Origin: Actinomycetes bacterium
GTDB lineage: Bacteria; Actinomycetota; Actinomycetes; Actinomycetales; Actinomycetaceae
Assembly (NCBI GenBank): GCA_023389315.1
Contig: JAEWEQ010000061.1
Location: 1 to 64,000, forward strand
Length of the DNA stretch: 64,000 bases
Direction of reading: 5' to 3'
Under the pieces are notes generated by a model. It made no database searches. It saw nothing but the letters and a program-made list of their open reading frames with translations, and was not told the origin of the DNA. Positions 7,080 to 18,192 of the stretch are shown one piece after another (within the stretch, counting starts at the first letter, position 1; each line of letters starts with the position of its first letter). The position numbers were made by a program, and so were the translations under genes.

Positions 7080-10000
7080 TGTTGCGTGGTGCGGCGCGCT
7101 ACGTTACGCAGCACCGCCTCCACCTGCGCACCGCGACGGGTCAAGCCCAGTTCAGTTTGCAACTGTTCCACCATCTGGCTTTCGTTCCGCTCCACCCCAT
7201 CGGAGCGGATCCAGCGGGCCATCTCATCAAGCTGGTCATCACTGTAGGCCGCCAGCGGCAAACCGGTGGCGATCTGCGGGCGAGGCCCGCGCACCTGCCC
7301 CGGATCCTGCCACACGCTCTCCCCGCGCACCTGTACTTCTTCACCGTGAATATCGGTATCACCGACACCGCGCTGCCAGCGCTGCGCTTCGGTCTCCAAC
7401 GGAGCCGAACCGTCCTCGTCCGACTCGCCTGCCTCACCATCGTCACTAGTTAGCGAGGGCGAGGGCGCCGACCCAGCGTCAGTGTCGTCGTCGTTGTCCA
7501 CGTTCGCGTCCGTCTCACCGGAATCGGCCTCCCCCTGCGCGGGAGCGTCACTGGCTTCGCCAGCGGCGGGAGCGTCCTCGCTAATGGAATCGTAGTAGCG
7601 CTGCTCAATGGCGGCTGCCAACTGTGGATCCTGGGCGCAGCGTTCATCCACCGCATCCAGCACCAGCTCCACGATGTCGTCAGCTTCCTTCTGCGGGTCG
7701 ATGAACACCGCCATGGAAAGCTCGGTGCGGGTCTTCCACCCCAAGGACTCCAACATGGCCGGCCAGTGGCGATCCCGGCGACGCAGGGAAGGTTCGGACA
7801 CGTACTCGTCATTGTCGGTCAAGATCGCCACCAGTAGTTCGCCGGGCAACTCCGGGTGTCCGATGGCCAGCGGGATACGCATGCCACCTTCCACCCCGAC
7901 GTTGGCGATCACGTTCAGGCCGGTGTTGAAAAGCCTGTCCGCCAAGTCGATCAGCAGCTGGTGGGGGCGGGCCTCCGTGGTGGGCCAAGTCCCTGCCGGC
8001 GCGTCATGGTCGTTGGCTTCGGCCTCCGCCAGCAGGTCCAGCAGCATTTGCGGGCCCGTGCCGGTGAAGCGGTCACGATCGAAGTCCCCCGGATGCACGC
8101 AAGAAACCACCGTGACGTCACCGCGAGCGGTAGCCAATATCTGCGCCAAGATGTCCCCACCCTGGGAGGTAGAGATGGGCCCGAAGTTATGCATCGCGCG
8201 CCCGTGCGGGGTCTTAGCAAAGCCCACCGACAAGATCACGTGGTCGCGTTGGCTGCGGGAAAGCTCTCGGGGGGACACCACCGTGAAGGCCTCTGCCCGG
8301 TCAGCGGTGAAGAACTCCTCCAAGGCTGGGGATTGGTGCACCACGGCCCGCAACTGGTCTTTAATGTGCTGGGCGTGCAGTTCGTTTAGGCACGCCACCG
8401 CCAAGGACTCCTCCGGACGGGTGAGGGCGTGTTCCACCACCAGGTCAACTACCGCTTCAACTTCCGCCACGGTGGACTCCACTGCGGCCGCGCCGGGAGC
8501 GGGCATGCCGCGCCCATCGGCGTAGTGAATCGCCAGTTTGGAGCGCGACCGCGGGGCCGGTACCGCGGCCCCAGCGTGCGCCAGGCGGTAGGTGGAGAAC
8601 AGGTTCCCGATGTAGTCATTGACTCGCATCATGGTGGGAGTGATCTTAAAGGTGGGCAGCACCTGGTTGATGGCGCTGGCGATTTCGTCATCGCTGCCAC
8701 TGTCGTAGGTGACTACCACTTGGCGTCCGCGAGCCAGTAGCGGCGCCAACTGGCCCCACAGCAGGGAGTCGGCGCGGTCCACTACCACCAGGTCGAAGCG
8801 CTCCCCCACCGGGGCGATCCGCGGCACCATGGTGGGCACCGTGATGGTGATGGGCAGCAGCTGGCGAACCAGCGGGCAGGAGCGGTAGAAGTCCAGTGCC
8901 TCCCCTTGTAGCGGTCCGCGTTCGGCGACTTGCTGCAGGCGTTGTAGCTTGCCTTGCAGTTTGCGTTCTTCGTCGTAGTGGCGGGCCCGCACGTCAGCCA
9001 GTTGGCGGCGCACCGCGTCGGCGGTGAGGGCGGCCAGGCTTTCCACGTGGGCGGCGTCGAGGGCGCGGAATTCGCGGATCAGTTCTTGCAGTGAGGACGG
9101 GTCGAACCCACCCAGGCTGGGTTCTTCCGACAGCATTACGCCGAGGGCGGAGGCCCACCACGCCAGGTCTAGTTCCTTTTCCACCAGCGAGGTGGGTACA
9201 TTGCGTTGACGCAGGTCCTTAACCAGGGCGTCTAGCCCGAAACGGTGCAGGGTCTTTAGCACGTCAATGCGTTGGGGCAGGTGGGAGGCGCCCGCGTGGT
9301 CGTGGTTGAGGCGCTCCATGATGCGCGCCAACTCCGCCATGTCGAGCTTCGCCAGGTTCCCGTACGCGGTACCCAGGTGCGGGTTGAGCTTATTGAGGCT
9401 CTCTCGCACCCCTTGGGCGTGCTGGATCATTTCATCTAGGTTGACCGGTAGTTTCGGCCACCCACCGGCCTCGCAATGGCGGCGCCACACTTCGCGCTGT
9501 TTTTGGACGGTGCGCAGCTCTTCGTGTAGGTCCTCTACGTGGCGGCCGGGGCGCACTAGGTCTTTGGCCTGTTTGGTGAGGCGGTTGCGGGTGGCGCGTT
9601 TCATCTCCACCCCGTTTTCGCGTCGCCACTGCTTCGAAGCGGTGGCGATCACCATGTCCGCGGGGGAACGTTCGAAGATAGCTGGCTGGAACACGTCCAA
9701 GGCTTCGCGAACGCCCTCGAGCATGTGGAGTTGTTCTTCCCACTGCGCGAAGGTGTGGGCCGGATCCAACCCGGTTTGCCCGGCGGTGGTGGTCATCTGG
9801 ATACGCAGCTTTTCCAGGTCAGAAGTAGCCAGCTTCTCCACCTGCGCCACCACCGGCCGCACCTGTTCGGGAGAGGATATCACCACTCCGAACCAGGGGT
9901 CTTGCATGCCCGAGCGGGAGAACATTCCCGCTTCGGACGCCAGTCGCAGCGCGGTCTTGGCTTCATCATCGCGGTCTTGGGAAAGCCGGGTCAAAGTCTG

Positions 10001-11386
10001 GGCGTTGAAGCGAATCTTGGTGCGCGGACCGGGGCGGGCGGTAGTGAGGTCGGTCAGTACCTGCAGTGCGTCGTAGGGGCTAACTCCCCACGGGTCGAAA
10101 CGCTGGTGCAGTTTTTCAATGTGTGCCGACAGGGCCTGGCGTACTCGCCGCAGCTGGGTGCGGGTAACTTCAATTTGTTCACGGTCAGAAAACAGCCGGT
10201 TATCGTCCAGCGCCACGCTGACGGCATCCACCAAGCTGGCGTAGGAGCGGCTGGAGCCGTCCAGGCGGGCAGCCAGATGCGCCAGGCCGGCACCCTTGAG
10301 TTCTTTCCACACCGGGGTGCAGCGTTCCTTGGTGGAGCCAACGTATAGCACCCGCTTGTGGTTCTTCACAGCATCAGCCATGAGCGAGGCGATGGTGGCC
10401 GCCGGATTGGCTCCCCCACTCACATCTAGAGCCAGGTCGAAACCGTTGGCCACGGCCTCGATTTGATCCAACTGTTCTGGCAGTTGGTTCCCGATGCCGC
10501 GTTCGCGCCACGGGTCGCGGTCTGCCGGGTCGGGGGCGGGAAGCTCGCGCTCTAGGGTTTTCACCGACTGTTCATCCCCGGCGAAAGCGCGCACCACTTT
10601 GGAGGCCAGCATGGCGTTGATTTCGTCCAGGTCGGCGATCAGATCTTGCGCGGGGTGCAGGAACTGCCCCGCTTCTACCGTGTCGTTAACGTCGTAAGCG
10701 GGATCGATTTCGCGCAGCAGGCGGCGCACCCGGCCCAGCGCGGAAGCGGGGCTGAAGACCGATCCTTGGCGGGTGCTGTCCACAATGCTTTCTTCATCGA
10801 AACTGCGTCCGGCTTCTTCGAAGATTTGCCGCAGCCCGGGTGCCACCACAATGGCGTTGCCCAGTTGCACGAAGATGTCATCGCCGCGTTCGGTGAAGCG
10901 GATTTCGCGCAGCAGCACCGGGGTGATGGCGTTATCGGGCCCGGGGCCGTTGATGACGGTGCCGATCGCCAGGTGGGTGTCAGCGGCTTCCCCCGCGGTG
11001 GAAGACTGCAGGTGTTCCATCAGGGAGCGGGCGGTTTCGTGGGCGCGCACGCAAGCACGCGGTTCGCGCACCAGGGAGGTGAGCAGGGTGGGGCGCTGGG
11101 CGTAGAGCTGGGCGGTGCCGCCAGGGTGGGCGTAGGTCAGGTCCAGCCGGGGACAGTGTTCAGCGTCGAGGGCGGCGTCAGTGTATTCGCGTAGCTGATC
11201 GCGCCAGCGTCGAATGGTGGCAGTGAGTTGGTTTTCGGTGGCCGCATCGGTGCCACTTTGGGTGCTGGTAGCACCGGGGTCGGCGGCTGCCTGCGGGGTC
11301 GCTTTGGCGCCCTCGGCGGCGGAGTCGTCACGAGGCTGCTTTGAACGGGAGAAAAAACCTGATACCACGTTCACCAGCGTAGCCAC
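7076..11386 (-). CDS. Giant SF1 helicase-like protein with degenerate ATP site and C-terminal nuclease-like domain
   Basis: 1436 residues. Residues about 310-360 align in pattern with the P-loop strand of SF1 helicases, but the loop reads DVSGGANPAATIA with no GK(T/S); the Walker-B position reads VVVDRADSL without DE. Around 1050-1130 a helicase motif V/VI-like block remains (RDHVILSVGFAKTPHG, then RGDVTVVSC). Residues about 1150-1270 (PLAIGHPELPGELLVAILTDND, RRRDRHWPAMLESLGW) look like the Vsr/MTES_1575-type endonuclease domain with altered catalytic acids. An acidic linker and a helical end containing YSDDQLDEMARWI follow. I believe this is an actinobacterial family that has lost ATPase motifs as a group; function is unknown. 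The small gene after it is coupled. Confidence 0.75.
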   Translation of the reverse strand: MATLVNVVSGFFSRSKQPRDDSAAEGAKATPQAAADPGATSTQSGTDAATENQLTATIRRWRDQLREYTDAALDAEHCPRLDLTYAHPGGTAQLYAQRPTLLTSLVREPRACVRAHETARSLMEHLQSSTAGEAADTHLAIGTVINGPGPDNAITPVLLREIRFTERGDDIFVQLGNAIVVAPGLRQIFEEAGRSFDEESIVDSTRQGSVFSPASALGRVRRLLREIDPAYDVNDTVEAGQFLHPAQDLIADLDEINAMLASKVVRAFAGDEQSVKTLERELPAPDPADRDPWRERGIGNQLPEQLDQIEAVANGFDLALDVSGGANPAATIASLMADAVKNHKRVLYVGSTKERCTPVWKELKGAGLAHLAARLDGSSRSYASLVDAVSVALDDNRLFSDREQIEVTRTQLRRVRQALSAHIEKLHQRFDPWGVSPYDALQVLTDLTTARPGPRTKIRFNAQTLTRLSQDRDDEAKTALRLASEAGMFSRSGMQDPWFGVVISSPEQVRPVVAQVEKLATSDLEKLRIQMTTTAGQTGLDPAHTFAQWEEQLHMLEGVREALDVFQPAIFERSPADMVIATASKQWRRENGVEMKRATRNRLTKQAKDLVRPGRHVEDLHEELRTVQKQREVWRRHCEAGGWPKLPVNLDEMIQHAQGVRESLNKLNPHLGTAYGNLAKLDMAELARIMERLNHDHAGASHLPQRIDVLKTLHRFGLDALVKDLRQRNVPTSLVEKELDLAWWASALGVMLSEEPSLGGFDPSSLQELIREFRALDAAHVESLAALTADAVRRQLADVRARHYDEERKLQGKLQRLQQVAERGPLQGEALDFYRSCPLVRQLLPITITVPTMVPRIAPVGERFDLVVVDRADSLLWGQLAPLLARGRQVVVTYDSGSDDEIASAINQVLPTFKITPTMMRVNDYIGNLFSTYRLAHAGAAVPAPRSRSKLAIHYADGRGMPAPGAAAVESTVAEVEAVVDLVVEHALTRPEESLAVACLNELHAQHIKDQLRAVVHQSPALEEFFTADRAEAFTVVSPRELSRSQRDHVILSVGFAKTPHGRAMHNFGPISTSQGGDILAQILATARGDVTVVSCVHPGDFDRDRFTGTGPQMLLDLLAEAEANDHDAPAGTWPTTEARPHQLLIDLADRLFNTGLNVIANVGVEGGMRIPLAIGHPELPGELLVAILTDNDEYVSEPSLRRRDRHWPAMLESLGWKTRTELSMAVFIDPQKEADDIVELVLDAVDERCAQDPQLAAAIEQRYYDSISEDAPAAGEASDAPAQGEADSGETDANVDNDDDTDAGSAPSPSLTSDDGEAGESDEDGSAPLETEAQRWQRGVGDTDIHGEEVQVRGESVWQDPGQVRGPRPQIATGLPLAAYSDDQLDEMARWIRSDGVERNESQMVEQLQTELGLTRRGAQVEAVLRNVARRTTQQ

Positions 11387-11569
11387 CCGGGTGGTTAGTT
11401 GCGGTTAGGCGCGGCGGATGAGGGGGAATTTTGGTGGTTTCACAACCCCAACCAGGTTATCTCGACGTTAAGAGACTCGATTTTGAGATATCTGCGACGT
11501 TTGCCTGACTACAGCGACCTAACTTCGGTATCGTAATGGATGTACACCCAATGGAGAGGAACACCTTCA

Positions 11570-13798
<2,229 letters not shown>

Positions 13799-13815
13799 CT
13801 AGACGGTTCGACTAA

Positions 13816-13857
13816 CGAAGGGGGCCGGGACAGTGACAACTGTCCCGGCCCCCTTCG
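13816..13857 (+). terminator. Strong terminator after icd
   Basis: A perfect 19-bp stem (13816-13834 with 13839-13857) and a GACA loop lie 17 bp past the icd stop. Both sides are symmetric, so it may stop transcription from both directions, including from the convergent deacetylase gene. Confidence 0.9.
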
Positions 13858-13950
13858 TGTGCGCTGGCCTGTTACCCCCCGAGTTGTTGGTGGAGCGCGG
13901 GTGACATTATCGACCGCCCCGACCTACCAGGTGCCCGCACACCTGCGGCC

Positions 13951-14832
13951 TCACCCGCCGAAAGGCTGGCGCTGGCGGAAGTCGGCGGCCACGTCCTCGA
14001 AAGTGCACCACTGCACCCCGGGGTAGCGGTCGATGTGGTCGAAGACGCGCTCCAACATCATCAGCACCTGCGGGCGTCCGGAAACGTCGGGGTGGATGGT
14101 GAAGGGGAAGACCGCGTAGTCCATCTCGCGGTATACCCAGTCGAACTGGTCGGTCCACAGCTTCTCAATCACTTGCGGAGCGACGAAGCCGTGGGAGTTT
14201 GGGTACTTCTTGATGTACATCATGGGCGGGAGGTCATCGACGTACCAGTTCGCAGCAATCTCCACCAGGTCCACTTCTTTGCCATGCACCAGCGGCTTCA
14301 TCCAGTCTTTGGCGGGCTTGTCGTAGTCCACGTTGGTCCATGAATCCCCCACCCGCGCGTAAAACGGGGTGAAGTCGTTGTAGGACTGGGAGTTGTCGTA
14401 GCTAAAGCCGTTATCAAGCAGCAGTTGCGCCGTGTAAGCACTCATCTCCCACCAGGGGGCAACGTAGCCCACCGGTTTCTTGCCGGTGAGTTTTTCCGAC
14501 ATCTCCATGCAGTAACCCAGCACGTCGGCTTCTTGCTGCTGGCTCATGGCGACCGGGTTCTCATGCGAATACCCGTGCAGCCCGATTTCGAAACCAGCGG
14601 CCACCACTTCTTCGGTTTGTTTGGGGAACGTCTCCATGGAGTGGCCGGGGATGAACCAGGTGGCGGGGAGGTTGCGTCGCTGCAGGAGTTTGCTCAGACG
14701 CGGCATCCCCACTTCCCCGGCGAACACCCCGCGTTGGATGTCGTTGGGGGATTCTTGCCCTTCGTAGGAGCCGAGCCAACCGGCTACTGCGTCTACGTGT
14801 ACGCCGATGCAGACCTTGATTTCTTTAGCCAT
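13951..14832 (-). CDS. Polysaccharide deacetylase family protein (PuuE/HpPgdA type)
   Basis: 293 residues. NodB-fold motifs are visible: VHVDAVAGW with D14; the metal pair H86 and H90 in HGYSHEN; GYVAPWW as motif 3; TIHPDVSGRP as the distal histidine. This set, lacking the classic DD of chitin deacetylases, matches the cyclic-imidohydrolase/PgdA-like branch, whose members act on amide bonds in peptidoglycan sugars, allantoin or similar. It has no signal peptide, so a cytoplasmic substrate is likely. The ATG at 14832 has AAAGG upstream; a 37-codon upstream extension is rejected. It stands alone between convergent icd and the tRNA. Confidence 0.85.
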   Translation of the reverse strand: MAKEIKVCIGVHVDAVAGWLGSYEGQESPNDIQRGVFAGEVGMPRLSKLLQRRNLPATWFIPGHSMETFPKQTEEVVAAGFEIGLHGYSHENPVAMSQQQEADVLGYCMEMSEKLTGKKPVGYVAPWWEMSAYTAQLLLDNGFSYDNSQSYNDFTPFYARVGDSWTNVDYDKPAKDWMKPLVHGKEVDLVEIAANWYVDDLPPMMYIKKYPNSHGFVAPQVIEKLWTDQFDWVYREMDYAVFPFTIHPDVSGRPQVLMMLERVFDHIDRYPGVQWCTFEDVAADFRQRQPFGG

Positions 14833-14974
14833 GATGTGCCTTTCTATGGATGCCAAAGCTACCGCGTTGCAGTCACTGGCATTGCGGGTTTTAAAGCGCG
14901 GTGCGGGTGGTGAGGGTAGGCCAGGTGGTGGCGCTACCGGCACGTACGGTGCACCGTATGGGGATTAGATGGTG

Positions 14975-15047
14975 TGCCCCCGAGACGATTCGAACGTCCG
15001 ACACCCGCTTTAGGAGAGCGGTGCTCTATCCCCTGAGCTACGAGGGC
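14975..15047 (-). tRNA. tRNA-Arg (anticodon CCT)
   Basis: On the minus strand a 73-nt cloverleaf begins GCCCTCG, pairing with CGGGGGC at the 3' end, followed by discriminator A. The D arm (AGCTCAGGGGATAGAGC), anticodon arm (CCGCT-CTCCTAA-AGCGG) and T arm with GTTCGAATC are all present. The anticodon CCT reads AGG. CCA is not encoded directly after the discriminator. Confidence 0.95.
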
Positions 15048-15166
15048 GTTAGGTGCCACTATCTTATCAGTTCTGCGGTGCCGGACTGACCGCCGCCCAA
15101 GGGGAAGAAAACGGCCAGTCGGGTGGGGTGGGAGGCACCCGGTGGGGCACCGTCCTCGCAAATGTC

Positions 15167-15202
15167 AGCGGGCGGGCGCAGCTACTGCCACGCCCGCCCG
15201 CT
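15167..15202 (-). terminator. Hairpin after the universal stress gene
   Basis: A 12-bp perfect stem (15167-15178 with 15191-15202), pure G/C but for one closing A-T pair, surrounds a 12-nt loop. It lies 24 bp past the stop of the minus-strand usp gene. The following tract is not T-rich and includes one copy of the dispersed octamer (15151-15158). Confidence 0.65.
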
Positions 15203-15226
15203 CACTATCTAACCAGCGTCAACGAA

Positions 15227-16150
15227 TCAGCGTCGTTCCCAACCCACCAGGGCTTCGGGTTCTTGCTGGCGGCGGGAGGGGACTACCATCACCGGGCAGG
15301 TGGAGTGCGACAGAACGGTCTGCGAGGTCGAGCCCAGCAGCAGCCCCTGGAAACCACCGCGCCCCCGGTTACCCACTACCACCAGGTCCACCGCGGTGGA
15401 GAACTCCGTCAGCAGCGCCGCCGGCGAACCGTCCAGAACGTGGCGGGCAACTTTGACGTTGCGCTCCCCCACGGCTTCGTTGACGGCCGCATTCAAGCCT
15501 TCCAGCGTGTCCTTGGTGACGGCCTGGCGATCCACCGCTGCCGGCAACCAGGCCAGCATGCCGGTGCCCGAAGCAATCGGCACGGCTGAGACGGCGGTGA
15601 GCTCGGCTTCCCAAAGTTCAGCTTCGTAAACGGCCGCGCGCAGCGCCGCGGAAGCAATCTCGGAGCCATCCACACCCACCACGATGCGTTCAATCGGCGT
15701 GAAGGGAGATCCGGAGGTGTGGCGCGGAACTACCACTACCGGGCACTTGGCGTGCGCGGGCAGAGCGGAGGAAACGGTCCCCAGCAGGCGGTCGGCAAAA
15801 CCACCGCCGCCGCGCGATCCCACCACGATGAGGTCCACTTCTTCGGACATTTGCACCATCACGCCGGCGGCATCGCCGGGTTCAGTGGAGCCCGTTACTT
15901 TTACGTCTTGAGCTTTGACGCGCGCCACCGCTTCGTCCACTGCACCTTGTGCGCCTTGCTGCAGGGCTTCATCGTCGAGGACGGCGTATCCACCGTCGAG
16001 GGCGGCAGCGCTGTAGGAGGCGAGCGCATAGGTACACAGGATATGGACGCTACCGTGGTTGCGCTTGGCGTGCGCGGCGGCCCAATCTACTGCGTTTAGT
16101 GATTCTTCTGATCCGTCTACACCCACGAGTATGACTTGTTGAGTTGTCAT
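15227..16150 (-). CDS. Tandem universal stress protein
   Basis: 307 residues forming two UspA domains. Domain 1 has VGVDGSEESLNAV near the N-terminus and the nucleotide loop VVGSRGGGGFADRLLGTVSS; domain 2 has VVGVDGSEIASAA and VVGNRGRGGFQGLLLGSTSQ. The G-2x-G-9x-G(S/T) pattern marks ATP-binding Usp proteins. Such proteins support persistence under nutrient, oxygen or redox stress; no specific partner is evident. The ATG at 16150 is preceded by GGAGG. Monocistronic, with a terminator downstream. Confidence 0.95.
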   Translation of the reverse strand: MTTQQVILVGVDGSEESLNAVDWAAAHAKRNHGSVHILCTYALASYSAAALDGGYAVLDDEALQQGAQGAVDEAVARVKAQDVKVTGSTEPGDAAGVMVQMSEEVDLIVVGSRGGGGFADRLLGTVSSALPAHAKCPVVVVPRHTSGSPFTPIERIVVGVDGSEIASAALRAAVYEAELWEAELTAVSAVPIASGTGMLAWLPAAVDRQAVTKDTLEGLNAAVNEAVGERNVKVARHVLDGSPAALLTEFSTAVDLVVVGNRGRGGFQGLLLGSTSQTVLSHSTCPVMVVPSRRQQEPEALVGWERR

Positions 16151-16237
16151 TTTTTCCTCCTCTACCGGCAGGTACTTCTATTCTGCCTGGGAAGCACTCG
16201 CAGCGTGGTTGAACGGCCGTCGAATTGCAAAATTAGC

Positions 16238-16281
16238 TTAGCGGCGGGGTAAAGACACTTAGGTCTTTACCCCGCCGCTAA
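16238..16281 (-). terminator. Terminator after the NlpC/P60 gene
   Basis: A perfect 19-bp stem (16238-16256 with 16263-16281) and a six-base loop lie 44 bp past the stop of the minus-strand hydrolase. Both stem ends are A/T, giving a short T run in either direction. Confidence 0.85.
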
Positions 16282-16324
16282 AATGCTTTCGATCAGCGCC
16301 TAGAGTGGGCGCTTGAGGCGTGGT

Positions 16325-17059
16325 TTAGTAGCGCACGAAGTGGTAGTCGGAGCCGAAGATCGGAGCCTGCTCCACGGTGCGTCCGGGCTGCGGGGCGTGG
16401 ATCATCTGGCCGTTGCCGACGTAGATGCCCACGTGACCGTAGGGGTACCACACGATGTCGCCCGGCTGCGCTTCTGCCGCCGATACGATGGTGCCGCCGC
16501 GGCCGATGTCACCAGCGGTACGCGGCAGGGAGTATCCAGCTTGGCCGTATACGTACTGCACCAGGCCGGAGCAGTCGAAGCCAGCGGGAGAGGAGCCGCC
16601 CCAAACGTAGGGAACACCAATGTATTGGGCGGCGATGCCCACTACCCCACCAGCGGTGGCGGCGGGAGCGGGCTCAAAGCGTTGGAAACCACGCTCGGCG
16701 GCGCTATCGCGGTCTTCCAGGATAGTTTCCTCAACAGCCGGTGCAGCTTCAGCTTCTACCGCGAGTTCGTCGGCAGCAGCCCAAGCCACGTCGGTGGGAG
16801 CGGTGATAGCCGGGTTAACGGCGGGCTTTACCGTGCTCGGTTGGCTGAGGTTAGAGCTGGTGAGGGATTTGGCCGTAACGTCAATGGAAGCTTCCCCAGC
16901 TGCCTGAGCCATGCCGGCGCCCAGGACGCTCAGAGCTAAACCGGTAACCGAAACGGCAGCAACGCCGGTGGCGGGTTTAATGTTTCCAGTTAATTCAGTT
17001 AGGGGGGTGCTCGGCCTACAAGCGCGGCGGTGACGCGCCTGGTACTTGGACTTGGTCAC
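16325..17059 (-). CDS. Secreted NlpC/P60 peptidoglycan hydrolase
   Basis: 244 residues. A basic N-terminus and hydrophobic stretch at about residues 28-54 ending AQAA form a long signal peptide. A Pro/Ala-rich spacer follows, then a C-terminal NlpC/P60 domain from about 140. The catalytic Cys lies in GFDCSGLVQYVY (about C163), the His in YGHVGIYVG (about H209), and the third residue in MIHAPQPG (H221). These enzymes cut D-iGlu-diaminoacyl bonds in stem peptides during wall turnover. AAGGAG before the GTG at 17059 decides the start. The leader carries a c-di-AMP riboswitch, tying expression to wall and turgor signalling. Confidence 0.93.
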   Translation of the reverse strand: MTKSKYQARHRRACRPSTPLTELTGNIKPATGVAAVSVTGLALSVLGAGMAQAAGEASIDVTAKSLTSSNLSQPSTVKPAVNPAITAPTDVAWAAADELAVEAEAAPAVEETILEDRDSAAERGFQRFEPAPAATAGGVVGIAAQYIGVPYVWGGSSPAGFDCSGLVQYVYGQAGYSLPRTAGDIGRGGTIVSAAEAQPGDIVWYPYGHVGIYVGNGQMIHAPQPGRTVEQAPIFGSDYHFVRY

Positions 17060-17077
17060 TTCTTCTCCTTGGTGCAA

Positions 17078-17225
17078 GCCTACGAGGTGAGCTGTCGGGT
17101 TAGAGCTGGAGACGCTCTGCCGCTTTCGCGGCTACACCCCAAGGGATTGCTCCCAACCTTGGGTCCCCCGCACCCCACCCACAGTTGTTTTCACGGCAGA
17201 TCCAGTGGGGATGGGGTCTCGGCTT
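17078..17225 (-). promoter_or_regulatory. c-di-AMP riboswitch (ydaO-yuaA type)
   Basis: In the leader of the NlpC/P60 gene the minus strand contains the conserved 3' block CCGACAGCTCACCTCGTAGG (at 17079-17098) and the 5' core GGGGGACCC, separated by paired segments (CCGCGAAAGCGG is one stem). These match the ydaO consensus by memory. Members of this class bind c-di-AMP and often switch off wall hydrolases and Rpf genes in actinobacteria. The 3' edge is 18 bases before the start codon, close enough to affect initiation. The 5' boundary is approximate. Confidence 0.88.
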
Positions 17226-17268
17226 CACCGGATCGGTTGAGCCTCGACGAAGTTCAACCACAACCTAC

Positions 17269-17296
17269 GATATACGACCAGCTACGTTATTGTCAC
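17269..17296 (-). promoter_or_regulatory. Candidate promoter of the riboswitch transcript
   Basis: On the minus strand GTGACA (17291-17296) and TATATC (17269-17274) are 16 bases apart, placing a transcription start near 17262, just before the riboswitch. The surrounding DNA is AT-richer than average. Inferred from consensus only. Confidence 0.4.
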
Positions 17297-17330
17297 GTAT
17301 TGATAACGAGATGTGTGACGGCCCACCCGA

Positions 17331-18026
17331 TCATTTCGAGCGCAGAACAAACAGGTGCTGCTCCGCCCACTCCGGCAATGCCAAGGGAAAGCCCTCGCTG
17401 GGCGAATCCAGGCAATCCACCAGCTCGGCGGTGCGCTGATCAAACTTGACGCAGATCACACTCCCGCGTCTCAAATTTGCACGCGCAAATCCCTCAATCA
17501 GGGTGCGGTTAGCTTGGATGGGCTCCCCGATGCGCGACAGCGTCAGGGACTGCACCACCACGTCCTCGCCGGACTCCTCCCGCAGGGTCGCCACCGAGAT
17601 CTCTGCCTTATCTAGCTTCCCCCGCCCCGGGATGGGGTTGCCGTAGGGGTCGCGGTCGGCGTCTTTGAGAATGTCTTCCAGACGCTGCTCCACCAGGTCG
17701 GACATCACGTGTTCCCAGCGGCAGGCTTCGTCGTTGACCAGTTCCCAATCCAGGCCAATGATGTCGACCAGCAGTAACTCCGCCAACCGGTGCTTGCGCA
17801 CCACCTCAGTGGCGGTGTTGCGCCCCTCGTCGGTCAGTTCCAAGCGCCGATCGGAGGCCACCACTACTAGCCCGTCGCGTTCCATGCGGGCGATGGTTTG
17901 CGAAACGGTGGGGCCCGAGTGCCCAAGACGGTCCACGATGCGTGCCCGCATAGGGGTCACGCCGTCTTCTTCCATCTCGTAGATCGTCTTTAAGTACATC
18001 TCTGTGGTGTCAATCAGGTCCGTCAC
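17331..18026 (-). CDS. DtxR/IdeR-family metal-dependent repressor
   Basis: 231 residues, collinear with diphtheria toxin repressor. Winged-helix domain: LGHSGPTVSQTIARMERDGL at 34-53. Primary metal site kept: M10, C102, E105, H106 in NDEACRWEH. In the ancillary site H79 and E83 are present but position 98 is Asn where DtxR has His, and the SH3-like C-terminal domain lacks an obvious counterpart of the Glu/Gln ligands. The family represses iron uptake genes under Fe(II); the altered site could shift metal response, including towards Mn. A DtxR-type box precedes the MFS gene at 24844. The ATG at 18026 matches the family start. Confidence 0.93.
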   Translation of the reverse strand: MTDLIDTTEMYLKTIYEMEEDGVTPMRARIVDRLGHSGPTVSQTIARMERDGLVVVASDRRLELTDEGRNTATEVVRKHRLAELLLVDIIGLDWELVNDEACRWEHVMSDLVEQRLEDILKDADRDPYGNPIPGRGKLDKAEISVATLREESGEDVVVQSLTLSRIGEPIQANRTLIEGFARANLRRGSVICVKFDQRTAELVDCLDSPSEGFPLALPEWAEQHLFVLRSK

Positions 18027-18192
18027 GATCTGTCCTTCCGCTCACACGCACTCTATTGCTAACAATTACATAAATCGACGAATATTTACATCTATTTAGG
18101 GGGATCGGCTTCCTCCCGGGTTTTAAGAACGACCGGTTCCACCCAATGGGACGCGACCGCTTGTCACCAAGTCCAACAGTAACGTGGTTTTT

